NCBI GenBank assembly: GCA_001644045.1
Contig: LUUF01000012.1
Coordinates: forward strand, 1-64,000
DNA length: 64,000 nucleotides
Direction of reading: 5' to 3'
Origin: Methylomonas methanica
GTDB taxonomy: Bacteria > Pseudomonadota > Gammaproteobacteria > Methylococcales > Methylomonadaceae
The notes under the pieces were generated by a model that saw only the letters and a list, made by a program, of their open reading frames with translations, had not been told where the DNA came from and did not search any database. Both the position numbers and the translations under genes were made by a program. Positions 1 through 7,976 of this stretch are shown in pieces. Every line of letters starts with the position of its first letter. Position 1 is the stretch's first letter.

Positions 1-2
1 TA

Positions 3-86
3 CTCGTTGAAACTTTCATTGCCAGACATACTGCGGGTCCTGCTGAAGAAGTAGTGATAGAGGATGACAATATTGAATTATTCTAG
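3..86 (+). CDS. C-terminal end of an unidentified protein (truncated by window start)
   Basis: Reading frame 3 is open from the window edge to a TAG at 84-86. It gives 27 residues that end in an acidic tail (EEVVIEDDNIELF). The composition looks like a real, charged C-terminus, and the other two forward frames are closed by stops (at bases 8-10 and 52-54). Nothing in these few residues identifies a family. The gene would run in from the left. Sure only that the frame is open and plausible. Confidence 0.4.
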   Translation, partial: LVETFIARHTAGPAEEVVIEDDNIELF

Positions 87-239
87 CAAGGGAAGAACGG
101 TCATGTTTGATAGCGCAAGGTAACCTGGCACCACACCTATCTTCAGACCTGAGAATGCCTCAACTACCTGACGGGATTGTAATTGGTTTCACTACGCTTC
201 ATTGTACAAGTTACCCTTATCGTTGAGCGACTGCTCTGA

Positions 240-277
240 GACCATCACCTTCCATTGATTTAAAAAGCGTGATGGTC
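240..277. repeat. Inverted repeat, 9-bp perfect arms
   Basis: GACCATCAC at 240-248 is mirrored by GTGATGGTC at 269-277 around a 20-base AT-rich loop. There is no T-run, so it is not a typical intrinsic terminator. It lies about 150 bases past the stop of the partial gene at the window edge. Confidence 0.5.
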
Positions 278-449
278 AGCTTTCGGCCGATAGCCGCGCA
301 AACACTCCCCAAACCTGCCAAAAATCCATTGCTGATTTGCATTCAATTCCAGGGTGATTGGTTAGTGCTCGGCATGATTTTCTTCGGGGGAATATGGATT
401 TCCCCTTAATTCGGGCCTTGAAGCCTCACGCTAATCGCATTGAGCTATT

Positions 450-886
450 CACGAAAGCCCCTTTCGCTCGGACTCAAGCTAAAATGCGTTGCCGCATGGT
501 TTAGTAAGCTGGCGGGCAATACAGAAAGCTTTGCGACGCTAGCAAATCACCTTGTGCGCGAGCTTAAACCCGTTGCGCGCAAGGCATTTTGCCGGAACGG
601 CGAATCAATTTGCCTTGCCCGCAAAGCTTTTAGGTTTAATCGCCAGGCTTGGCAAGCTTGCGTGCAAGGTAAAAAAGTTTGTGACGATAGCAAAATACCT
701 CGTGCACGAACTCAATCGGGTTGCGCGCTAGGCATTTTGACGGACGGGCGAATCAATTTACCTTGCCCGCAAAGCTTTTAGGTTTAATCGCCAGGCTTGG
801 CAGGCTTGCGCGCAAGGTAAAAAAGGTTGCGATAATAGCAAAATACCTCGTGCACGAGCTCAAACGGGTTGCGCACAAGTTTAAAG
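450..886. repeat. 148-bp tandem repeat array
   Basis: Two full units of exactly 148 bp occupy 542-689 and 690-837. A third, partial unit starts at 838 and fades after about 886. A diverged and internally shortened unit precedes them at about 450-541. Units differ by scattered substitutions but keep the same landmarks: a gcaaaatacctcgtgc-type opening, an imperfect palindrome (CCTTGTGCGCG...CGCGCAAGG in unit 1), a GCAAAGCTTTTAGG block and an AAGGTAAAAAAG block. The unit is not a multiple of three, so the frame shifts each repeat and the array does not encode a repeat protein. Confidence 0.85.
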
Positions 887-1156
887 TAAGTAGCCTCTAT
901 GCAATCGAGGTTTCGAAAGGCAATGTCCTGCAATTGCCGATGCGGATTTGGTGACCAGCTCCCCGACACCCTCGAATCCGCTGAGGCTGCGTCGAGGCTA
1001 CAATCTCCCCACAGCGTTGCAGTCAATGACAATCGACATGCAGTTGTCGATTTATGGCCGGCTGGAGCCACTGGCAAGTTTCAATTGGAATCGGTGGCGG
1101 ATTAAACAGCCGAACAAACAAGGTTTGCCCGGCTGATTTTTAAACGGCGGGAAACA

Positions 1157-2533
1157 TCATTTCCACTTTTTGAGCAACCCTTTTAGCCCGGCAGGCTTGG
1201 CTGGCTCGACTGCGGCGGCGACTGTTTCGGCAATCGGCTCGGGTTCCGCCGCTACCGGTTCAGGCTCAACGACAGGCTCTGCGGATTTTTTTCCGAACAA
1301 ACTTTTCAGCTTACCGCCAACGCCAGCAGCCGGCTCTTTAACCGCTTCGGCGGCAGTTTCCGCGATTTCCACCACATTTTCTTTAAGCTCAACAGCCGCT
1401 TCCATTATAGGTGCGGCAATTTCTTCCAACTCTTCCTGGATAGCCTCGGCAGCGACTTCTGTCTGTGTACCCAGCTTCTGATCCAACTTGGCCATTTGCT
1501 GCATGGTGTTGTTCAACATTTGCTTGAACTTGCCGAAACCGCCGCTTTTCTCGGCCAACTTATCCACGGATGACTGCTTTGCCGGTGCCGGCTCGGCCAC
1601 CACTGGTTTGGGCTTATCGACAACCTGAGCAACTTCACGCACGACCGGCTTTGGCGGCTCGACAGGTGCTTGAACCACAACAGGCTCAGCAACAACAGCC
1701 GGAGACGGCTGGATAACGGCGGGAGCTTCGTTGATAACAACTTTTGGCTCCGGTTGAGAAACCGGCTGCGAGTAAGCAACCGCAGGCGCAGACGAATGTT
1801 TGGCCGAGTCGGCATAACGCGCCAGTTCGACTTGATGTTTTGCAATGGTATCCGCCAGCAGTTTTTCCGCGCTGGCTTGTTCGCGCTCGCGCAGAATTTT
1901 TTGCTCTTCCACCGCCAATTCCAGTTTATTCAACTGTTCGGTTTGCGACTCCAAACGCAACTGCAACGGCCCTAAAAGCGCATCTTTTTCCGCCAGTTTG
2001 GAGGTTTCCGCCCACAGAGCCAATTGCAGCTCGGTTTTACCTTGTTGTTCAGCCTTAAAGCGTTCGGAAATTTGCGCGGTAAGTGCAAAATATCTTGGCC
2101 ACAGATCGGTCGATTGCAGATCGTTCGCGGCCGGTAACGCCGGCTCGGTCAATTCAAAACCACTGGCCAAGGTTTTGACGCTGTCGATCACTTGCCGATT
2201 AGCCTGTACCAGTTTTTCTTCCAGACTGGCTGCCCGTTGCGCTTCACTATCAGCAACGGTTTTGGCGGCCTCCAGCTGCTCGGTGTTGGCGGTTAATTGT
2301 TCTTGCAAGGCTTGCTGCTGCTGTTGCACCGTATCGAAATCGGCTTGCAAAGCAAGGCGCGCTTTTAAATTGATGGCATTGGTTTTCTTTAAAAAATAAA
2401 TCCTGATGCTGTAAAACATTGCCGTCAGCAACCACACGGCAAGCGCCAATGCGCCGGCATATTCCCGGTTTTCCAGCGTAAATCGATACCAATCCGACAG
2501 TATGCTTTGAATCATGGGCAAATAAGCTTCCAT
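1157..2533 (-). CDS. Membrane-anchored coiled-coil protein, Pro/Ala/Val/Glu-rich C-terminal half
   Basis: 458 residues, family not recognised. An N-terminal hydrophobic segment (about residues 26-48) suggests a single membrane anchor. It is followed by a Gln/Glu/Ala-rich region with strong coiled-coil character (about 55-140, including a run of five Gln, and again about 165-240). A low-complexity region rich in Pro, Val, Ala, Glu and Lys follows, then two Lys-rich GLKxLxxK / KLKSLFGKK-type segments near the end, the last at the very C-terminus. The composition suggests an envelope-spanning or scaffold protein with the repetitive part in one compartment, but this is inference. It is transcribed divergently from the LCCL-domain gene. 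The reading frame is long, intact and has gammaproteobacterial codon use, so the gene itself is secure while the function is unknown. Confidence 0.75.
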   Translation of the reverse strand: MEAYLPMIQSILSDWYRFTLENREYAGALALAVWLLTAMFYSIRIYFLKKTNAINLKARLALQADFDTVQQQQQALQEQLTANTEQLEAAKTVADSEAQRAASLEEKLVQANRQVIDSVKTLASGFELTEPALPAANDLQSTDLWPRYFALTAQISERFKAEQQGKTELQLALWAETSKLAEKDALLGPLQLRLESQTEQLNKLELAVEEQKILREREQASAEKLLADTIAKHQVELARYADSAKHSSAPAVAYSQPVSQPEPKVVINEAPAVIQPSPAVVAEPVVVQAPVEPPKPVVREVAQVVDKPKPVVAEPAPAKQSSVDKLAEKSGGFGKFKQMLNNTMQQMAKLDQKLGTQTEVAAEAIQEELEEIAAPIMEAAVELKENVVEIAETAAEAVKEPAAGVGGKLKSLFGKKSAEPVVEPEPVAAEPEPIAETVAAAVEPAKPAGLKGLLKKWK

Positions 2534-2849
2534 AAATAATCCTGGCTAATATAGTTTTTATAATAATGACGTAGGCTTCCGACCAGGAACAGCAAATAGC
2601 GATCCTGAAACAGGCGGAAGCCAGTATATCAGTTTGACTATGCAACTTTACCGTAAGCTGCTGGAATAGGACAGAAAAACGCCTAAGCCTCGCGCTTTTC
2701 CCGGACTGAAAAATACCACTCGGCACCCGCCCGATTGACGCTGGCTTAGGCAAACTCAAGATTACTCGTTTATTTCAGACCATTATCTTGTGCGGACTGC
2801 CGGAACGGCTTAACCTGTGACCTTAAATTTTTCGGCTTGGGAGACATCG
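2534..2849. other. Divergent intergenic region with a long-arm inverted repeat
   Basis: This 316-bp gap separates two divergently transcribed genes and must hold both promoters. It contains an inverted repeat, GGCTTCCG (2574-2581) against CGGAAGCC (2615-2622), with a second inner pair CAGGA/TCCTG inside it. The structure would fold into a two-tier stem-loop of about 49 nt. No sharp promoter consensus is visible. Confidence 0.5.
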
Positions 2850-3527
2850 ATGGACGAAATCGTCAAAGCCCTGTTTAGCGCCCCTTTAGCCACGGTGTTT
2901 GTGATCGCGGGCCTGATATTCTTACTGGTCGCGGTGGTGGGTAATATTAGCGGCAAGATAGAGCCGGGCCCGAAAGGGCGACTATTTTCCGGGATATTGG
3001 GATTGGCGTTCGTGATTGTCGGTTTAGCCATGCATTTCGCGCAATATCCCGCTCAACCAGCCGCCACGCTGAACAACGCAACAGCTCCCACTAAACCGGC
3101 CGAGCAAGTTACCGTGGTATCGCAAGCCACTATTCCGCAAGCAGCCAACAACCCGCCCGTTTACGCTCCTGCCAATCAACCGCCAGCGACGATAAACATA
3201 CCGGCCAACGCTGAAATAATCGAAGCCGGTTGCAGTTTTTCGGCCGCGCAGATCGAGGGCGAGCCGGGCTCGACTCATTTAGTAGCGTGCCCGGCCGAGT
3301 GCGATGCGGCTTATCAAATATTGAACGGTACCGACACCTACACCAGTAATTCCTACATCTGCCTGGCCGCCATCCATGCCGGACTGATCGGTCCTCAAGG
3401 CGGTGCCGTGCAAGTGATCATCGAAAAAGGCCGTCCCGCTTACCGTGGTTCGATTCGGCATAAAATTCAGTCTTCCGACTATGGAAAATACGAAGGTTCT
3501 TTTAGACTCGCGCCACCTACGCAATAG
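2850..3527 (+). CDS. Membrane protein with C-terminal LCCL domain
   Basis: 225 residues from the ATG at 2850, which has a GGGAG ribosome binding site seven bases upstream. A longer version from a GTG at 2817 lacks one. Two transmembrane segments (about residues 10-30 and 45-65) flank a short loop. A Pro/Ala/Thr-rich linker follows and then about 107 residues that read as an LCCL domain: paired Cys residues, the YTSNSYICLAAIHAG core, a GGxVQV strand, YRGS, and the SSDYGKYEGSF ending. LCCL domains are known mostly from extracellular eukaryotic proteins such as Limulus factor C and cochlin, and are sporadic in bacteria. The topology suggests the domain is exposed in the periplasm. Its ligand cannot be read from sequence. 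Domain assignment is fairly secure, role unknown. Confidence 0.7.
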   Translation: MDEIVKALFSAPLATVFVIAGLIFLLVAVVGNISGKIEPGPKGRLFSGILGLAFVIVGLAMHFAQYPAQPAATLNNATAPTKPAEQVTVVSQATIPQAANNPPVYAPANQPPATINIPANAEIIEAGCSFSAAQIEGEPGSTHLVACPAECDAAYQILNGTDTYTSNSYICLAAIHAGLIGPQGGAVQVIIEKGRPAYRGSIRHKIQSSDYGKYEGSFRLAPPTQ

Positions 3528-3813
3528 GTTTAAAAGCTTTAGCTTACGCGGTGCGCTAATGGAAACCGGCGGGAAAATTTATGAAAGGGGGTAAATCGCA
3601 GCCTGCACGCCCGGCCAGAAGTTGCCGCATGACGGACAACTTTTATACATTGACGTTGATAGCATCAGTGCCGCCAGCAGCGGGTAATTTAATCTGGCTG
3701 ACGACTGCGCTATAAGTTAACTATATATGGTTACGCCAAAACCGGGTTGCTTTGAAAGATTTAAGAATTACCCTGGGCTAACTAACAACTAAAAATGACC
3801 GTGCGCCAATGTC

Positions 3814-4563
3814 CTAGGCTCTTTGCCGCTTGGCGACAGACTGCTCGAACACCTCGGAATATTTGCGGTAATCCAGTCTATAGTCTTTTTGCCACAAGGG
3901 ATTGGCAAGAATATGCTCGACATCCAAGGCATAAGGAATACGCTGACCGCGATGATCGCACGCGCCTCCCACTTGCTGCATTTCGAAGCCCTCTTTCTTA
4001 ACCGCGTAAGCCAAGGATGGCGTCACTAATATGTACCACTGCTTAATATCGTTCTGCGCCGAGTAGACGACCGCAGCGCGGTATAAGCCCCACATGATAC
4101 TGCGAGTCTGGTTCTTGATGGTATGCAGGTATCTGATGTTACCGCTATCCTTGGCGGTTTGTTCCGCATCGGCATCCTGTTGCGGGAAAGCCCTTGGCGC
4201 AAAACGTCTGGCTTCTCTCAATACGCATAGGCGAGATATTTCTATGGACTGCTGGTATTGCTGAGCGCTTATCGGTTGGTCGGGAACGCATTTGGCTTCG
4301 AAAGGGAACACGGCTTGATTCTGATAAACCAATCGTAATGCACCCAGCCATTGCCCGGTGTATCTGTGCCTGACCATGAAATGCACGGAATGACGATCCC
4401 ATTCGTCGAATTCCATTTGATCCGGAAAATTTTCTTTGTCCTCGTAACCCATTTCGTCGCAATAGACTTGGTATCTGAGGTTGTAATGAATTCGTTTGCT
4501 TTCAGGCGTGTCAGCTAAAAAAACCTCAAAACAACTATCAAATGAATGCTTTTCAGAAATCAA
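3814..4563 (-). CDS. PEP-CTERM/exosortase system-associated acyltransferase (autoinducer-synthase-like GNAT fold)
   Basis: 249 residues. The N-terminal half reads like the family of N-acyl amino acid synthase-type acyltransferases that accompany exosortase/PEP-CTERM systems: RYQVYCDEMGYE early (as in LuxI/FeeM-like enzymes), then FDEWDRHSVHFMVRH, WLGALRLV and an acidic/basic core. Family members are thought to transfer an acyl chain from acyl-ACP to an amino group, but the product here is unknown. No exosortase or PEP-CTERM substrate gene lies in the window, so the partner genes must be elsewhere. The upstream region carries a 16-bp motif (4811-4826) identical to one upstream of the exopolysaccharide operon, which suggests common control. 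Family call fairly confident, reaction inferred. Confidence 0.75.
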   Translation of the reverse strand: MISEKHSFDSCFEVFLADTPESKRIHYNLRYQVYCDEMGYEDKENFPDQMEFDEWDRHSVHFMVRHRYTGQWLGALRLVYQNQAVFPFEAKCVPDQPISAQQYQQSIEISRLCVLREARRFAPRAFPQQDADAEQTAKDSGNIRYLHTIKNQTRSIMWGLYRAAVVYSAQNDIKQWYILVTPSLAYAVKKEGFEMQQVGGACDHRGQRIPYALDVEHILANPLWQKDYRLDYRKYSEVFEQSVAKRQRA

Positions 4564-4810
4564 GATGAAACTCCATAACGTAATTAATCAAATTCCCTAA
4601 ACATCCGGGCACTACTCTTTAAACTCAAAGAATTGATAACAAATGTCGCTGTTATCCCCGCTCTATCGCTACAAGGCTACATTGGCCCGTAAGTAAATCC
4701 AACGGTGTGTTTTTGCTAAATCTTTGCTGAAGCATGCAGGCGGGAAGCCTATGTGCAATTATCAGTAAAAACCGGTTTGGGCTGGAAAAACACAATGTTG
4801 GGTAGGAATC

Positions 4811-4852
4811 TACAGAGTCAAGATGAAGAAAAACTGTAATTTAGATTAAGAT
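4811..4852 (-). promoter_or_regulatory. Element shared with the exopolysaccharide operon (copy 1)
   Basis: On the plus strand the 16 bases TACAGAGTCAAGATGA at 4811-4826 are identical to 17332-17347. Similarity continues for about 26 more bases (an AAA run, CTG, then TTTA-ATTAAGAT). Read on the minus strand it contains TTGACT and lies about 250 bp ahead of the acyltransferase start. A conserved position ahead of two minus-strand genes suggests a regulator site or a promoter. Which of these it is cannot be told from sequence. Confidence 0.55.
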
Positions 4853-4883
4853 AAGATGAAGATTGGATTAATTTTAGAACGAG

Positions 4884-4904
4884 TTCCGCCGTTATCCGGC
4901 GGAA
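4884..4904 (-). terminator. Hairpin after the exopolysaccharide operon
   Basis: A perfect 8-bp stem (TTCCGCCG/CGGCGGAA) with a five-base loop lies about 35 bp past the last stop codon of the operon. On the minus strand it is followed by a T-poor CTCGTTCTAAAATT stretch, so it is at best a weak intrinsic terminator or an mRNA 3'-end stabiliser. Confidence 0.45.
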
Positions 4905-4938
4905 TTACTGGCCTGATTGTTGAGCTGAAATTACCGCC

Positions 4939-5889
4939 TTACGATCTGCCGTCGCTGGCATTTTCAGGAATAGCGCTTAACCAGTAGGCTTTATGCAAAC
5001 TAAAACGTCTATTCAAACTCTGCGGCATTCTAGCGTGCATTGCCCCGCCCATTTTATAGCCCAGCCATTTCAAACCGGTCCGCAACCATGCCGAAGGCAA
5101 CAGCCAAGGCGCATTTTTCAGCAGATACTTCAGCTCTGACAGGACAAAACGCCTACCTTCGCCCGCAGCACCACCAAAGGTTTGCTGTAACCAGGGCGTA
5201 TGGGCGTGAAACACGCCAATATCGAAATAGCGCTTAAATTCGTCGAAAAACCCGTAGTCGTGCGAATGCAAAACGGCGGCATCACCGCAATAAGCCACTT
5301 TCCAGCCGTTTACCAACATCCTGCCGACCACAAAAGTATCTTCGTTCATGATGGTGTTTAGGGGAAACCCGCCAACTCCCAGCAGCGCACTGCGCCGGTA
5401 AGCGGCAAAAGAATTGGAAACAAACACGGTCTTGATGCCAAATTGCGCCTTATCCTGCAAGCTACGCAACTGGTTTTGCGGCGGGTAATTGAATAAACGG
5501 GCATGGGCACCGATCGGACCGGCATTGCGGTGCGGCAATTGCCGACCGTAAGCTGCGCCGACGCTGTCGTCCGTAAACGCTGCCAGTAACTTTTCGATGG
5601 CATCGGGTCCCGCCAGCAGAGCATCCTGAGTCAGGAACACCAGAATATCCGCATCCGCCAGCCAATTCACGCCGAACTGCCGGGTACCGCCATGATTAAA
5701 CTCGGATTTGGGTATCACCTGCACGTCAAAACCCGCTTCAAGCGCCAAAGCCACCGTATGGTCGTCGGATGAGGAATCTATCAGCAGCAAATAATCCGGC
5801 TTCACCGTTTGCGCGGCAAAGGCTTGCAACCAGGATACCCAAAGTTCGCCGGCATTCAGGGTCGGTACGATCAAACCCACCTTACTCAT
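4939..5889 (-). CDS. Family 2 glycosyltransferase (rhamnosyltransferase type)
   Basis: 316 residues. It begins with the GT-A nucleotide-sugar fold: GLIVPTLNAG at the N-terminus, LLIDSSSDDHT, then a GGTRQFG motif typical of rhamnosyltransferase-like GT2 enzymes (RfbF/WbbL group), FLTQDALL holding the metal-binding acidic positions and NEDTFVVGR as the likely catalytic-base region. It would add one sugar of the repeat unit to the lipid-linked intermediate at the cytoplasmic face of the membrane. Last gene of the exopolysaccharide operon. Its start overlaps the preceding gene's stop by 8 bp, which indicates translational coupling. Donor sugar not readable from the sequence. Family sure, specificity open. 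Confidence 0.85.
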   Translation of the reverse strand: MSKVGLIVPTLNAGELWVSWLQAFAAQTVKPDYLLLIDSSSDDHTVALALEAGFDVQVIPKSEFNHGGTRQFGVNWLADADILVFLTQDALLAGPDAIEKLLAAFTDDSVGAAYGRQLPHRNAGPIGAHARLFNYPPQNQLRSLQDKAQFGIKTVFVSNSFAAYRRSALLGVGGFPLNTIMNEDTFVVGRMLVNGWKVAYCGDAAVLHSHDYGFFDEFKRYFDIGVFHAHTPWLQQTFGGAAGEGRRFVLSELKYLLKNAPWLLPSAWLRTGLKWLGYKMGGAMHARMPQSLNRRFSLHKAYWLSAIPENASDGRS

Positions 5890-7084
5890 AAGAAGAGCCC
5901 TCTATCAAGGGTTGCGGCAGACTGGCATGATTCGCCTTAGTCAACACGTTCCAGACTTTATCGCCCAGTTTAACCGGATCCAACTGCTGTTCGACATATT
6001 GCCGGCTTCGCAACGACATTTCTTGCCAAGTCGCTTGAGTCACCACTTGCGTTTGCCGCAGCACGGCGCAGACCGAAGTCTCGTTGCGCTCGAAGACCAA
6101 GCCGGCGCCATACATTGCCAAGTGATCCCAGGCCAAGCCTTTCGCAACCAACACCGGCCGGCCGGCAGCCATCGCCTCCGCCACCACATTGCCAAAATTC
6201 TCGCGCATGCCGCCCGTTTCCTCCAAACCGGACGGCAACACCAGAAAATGACTGTCGGCCAGCAATTGCTTCACGTCTGCGACCGGCAGATAACCTTTAT
6301 AGCTGATGGCACCTTGGGCCTGCGCCAGCAAATCCTGGAACTCTTCAAAATATGCGCCATCGACACTGCGGCCGGCCACAACCAAGCGATCCGTGGGCCG
6401 GCGCGTTTGTAACCAGGCCCGGATAAACGCATTAATGCCTTTTTCTTGCTGCACGTGGCCCAGAAAACACAACTGCGTGCCCTCGCCTTCCGGACAGTCG
6501 GCAACTTGAAACTCCCTACTGTCGATGCCGTTCGGCACCAGTAACACCCTGGCGTCCTTCCCCAACACGTCGGTTACGCCCGCCGCTTCCGTATCGCTGG
6601 TGCAATGCACTGCAATGGCCCGGCGCAAGGTCGGGAAAGTCAGCCATTTATAGAACAACCATTTGTGCGGCTTCTGCCGACGAATCAGCGCCACATGTTC
6701 CGGCATCAACCCGCCGTGTACCGCCACCATAAATGGCCGGCGCAGCAATACGCAAAATACAGCCGCCAAGGTCGAAGGCCAGGTGGCAATACCGTGGATA
6801 TAGATTCGTGGCGCCTGCCAGCAGAGCCTGAAAATTTTTGGAATGGCGCCCAGCCCGAAACCCCAACGCCGAAAACCGTAACAACGGTAAAGCCTGACAT
6901 CGACTCGCTTGCCCAGCCTTACATCCTCGGCGCACAAGCGACCGTCTATCGACTCGTCGGCTGCGACCAGCGCCATGTTGTGGCCGCGTTCCGCCCAGGC
7001 TTTGGTCAACACGCCACAGGTGACCGATACGCCGCCGTAGCCTTTAGCCGGCGGCACATGCGTCGTGACAATACCTACATCCAT
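5882..7084 (-). CDS. Family 4 glycosyltransferase
   Basis: 400 residues with the two-Rossmann GT-B layout. The N-terminal acceptor domain starts GIVTTHVPPAKGYGG. The C-terminal donor domain has LVVAGRS, the VLPSGLEETGGMRENFGNVVAEAMAAGRPV block (the E-x7-E signature of retaining GT4 enzymes) and a C-terminal helix. It builds the exopolysaccharide repeat unit at the inner membrane. It is the second-last gene of the operon and overlaps the next gene by 8 bp. Only 22 bp separate it from the gene upstream. Donor and acceptor unknown. Confidence 0.88.
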   Translation of the reverse strand: MDVGIVTTHVPPAKGYGGVSVTCGVLTKAWAERGHNMALVAADESIDGRLCAEDVRLGKRVDVRLYRCYGFRRWGFGLGAIPKIFRLCWQAPRIYIHGIATWPSTLAAVFCVLLRRPFMVAVHGGLMPEHVALIRRQKPHKWLFYKWLTFPTLRRAIAVHCTSDTEAAGVTDVLGKDARVLLVPNGIDSREFQVADCPEGEGTQLCFLGHVQQEKGINAFIRAWLQTRRPTDRLVVAGRSVDGAYFEEFQDLLAQAQGAISYKGYLPVADVKQLLADSHFLVLPSGLEETGGMRENFGNVVAEAMAAGRPVLVAKGLAWDHLAMYGAGLVFERNETSVCAVLRQTQVVTQATWQEMSLRSRQYVEQQLDPVKLGDKVWNVLTKANHASLPQPLIEGSSYE

Positions 7085-7106
7085 TTCATTTCTCCTGAAA
7101 CAGTCT

Positions 7107-7976
7107 TTAAATACATTTTTCTGATTTGCCGTACGTCAAAAACCCGCGCCAGATACCGACCAGGTTGTAAAACGAATACGCCAGTTTTTGCGGATTGAAG
7201 GTGACCAACGCCAAGACCATTTTCAATACCGGCGCGACAAACATCTTGCGCACGATGTAATACAAAATGAACGCATCGTGCTGATTGGTAAACTTGCGGA
7301 TATAAGCACCGATGCCGGTGGAATACATCAGCATCCTGGCAGTGCCTAGTTTGTAATGATCCTTGTTGGCATGAAAAATCTTGATCTCGGGGGTGTAAAA
7401 CGCGTTGCCGCCGGCGCGCAGCAAGCGGTACAGCAGCTCAAAGCCTTCCGCGCCGGAATATTTGGAACCGATGCCAAAATCGTGATCCAGATGAAACTGC
7501 CGCCTATCGACCCGTTGCAGATCGAAAAACTGAGTAAATTCCACGCCCATCATCCGAAAGCGGTTGAAATAACCGGCTTTGCGGCTATTCACGCCGATGC
7601 TGAACCGGGTGGCGGAAAAATCGTAGGAACCCGCCACCAGAATGGCGAGGTCTTCGCGGCGCTTAAATTCCGCGACCACTTTTTCCAACACATCCTTGTC
7701 ATAAGCACAATCGTCGTCCGGAAACGCGACGATACGGCCTTGCGCCAAGCCGATGCCATAGTCCCTAGCCCGGGCGTTGCCGGTGAAATCTACTTTGATG
7801 TGTTTGATGTCCATCAACGCTTGATAAGACTCCAGAATGGCGTCGATCTTGCCGTCGCGATTTTGATCGATAACGATCAGCTCGAAGTTTTTATAGGTTT
7901 GAAACAGCAGGGATTTCATAAAATCCAAGACTTCGCAGTCCCTGCCCAGCGTTGCCAATACCAGCGAAATTTTCAT
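7107..7976 (-). CDS. Family 2 glycosyltransferase
   Basis: 289 residues. A clear GT-A fold: SLVLATLGRD at the N-terminus, ELIVIDQNRDGK, ARARDYGIGLAQG and FPDDDCAYD carrying the DxD-like metal site. The C-terminal 80 residues are hydrophobic and probably lie against the membrane. It overlaps the upstream glycosyltransferase gene by 4 bp. It is one of four glycosyltransferases in the operon, which together with the initiating phosphosugar transferase is compatible with a repeat unit of about five sugars (inference). Confidence 0.85.
   Translation of the reverse strand: MKISLVLATLGRDCEVLDFMKSLLFQTYKNFELIVIDQNRDGKIDAILESYQALMDIKHIKVDFTGNARARDYGIGLAQGRIVAFPDDDCAYDKDVLEKVVAEFKRREDLAILVAGSYDFSATRFSIGVNSRKAGYFNRFRMMGVEFTQFFDLQRVDRRQFHLDHDFGIGSKYSGAEGFELLYRLLRAGGNAFYTPEIKIFHANKDHYKLGTARMLMYSTGIGAYIRKFTNQHDAFILYYIVRKMFVAPVLKMVLALVTFNPQKLAYSFYNLVGIWRGFLTYGKSEKCI

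Larger units (their letters stand above)
87..1156. other. Long stretch without a convincing gene
   Basis: Apart from the inverted repeat at 240-277 and the 148-bp tandem array, no coding region is supported here. The open frames that exist (440-781, 721-954, 784-1077, 948-1136) run through the repeat units or just after them. They have Cys/Arg/Ser-rich translations without domain character and no convincing ribosome binding sites. The stretch 887-1156 between the array and the next gene shows nothing recognisable. Confidence 0.6.
4564..4938. other. AT-rich upstream region of the acyltransferase gene
   Basis: 375 bp between the 3' end of the exopolysaccharide operon and the start of the acyltransferase gene, both on the minus strand. 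It holds a hairpin just past the operon (4884-4904) and the shared regulatory-looking element (4811-4852). No open frame of note. The rest presumably contains the acyltransferase promoter and leader. Confidence 0.5.

Noticed and set aside
542-886. CRISPR-like array
   Set aside because: The units are 148 bp, contiguous and without unique spacers, and no cas genes are present.
440-1136. Several overlapping small open frames on both strands
   Set aside because: They lie in or next to the 148-bp tandem repeat, change frame with each unit, lack ribosome sites and have no domain-like translation.
1670-2399. Long plus-strand open frames antisense to the 458-residue protein
   Set aside because: These reflect the low-complexity coding of the minus-strand gene. 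Translations are Ser/Cys/Arg-rich without domains.
4740-4770. GG-N10-GC spacing on the minus strand ahead of the acyltransferase gene
   Set aside because: Only the two dinucleotides match. The surrounding bases depart from the sigma-54 consensus, unlike the nifE promoter.
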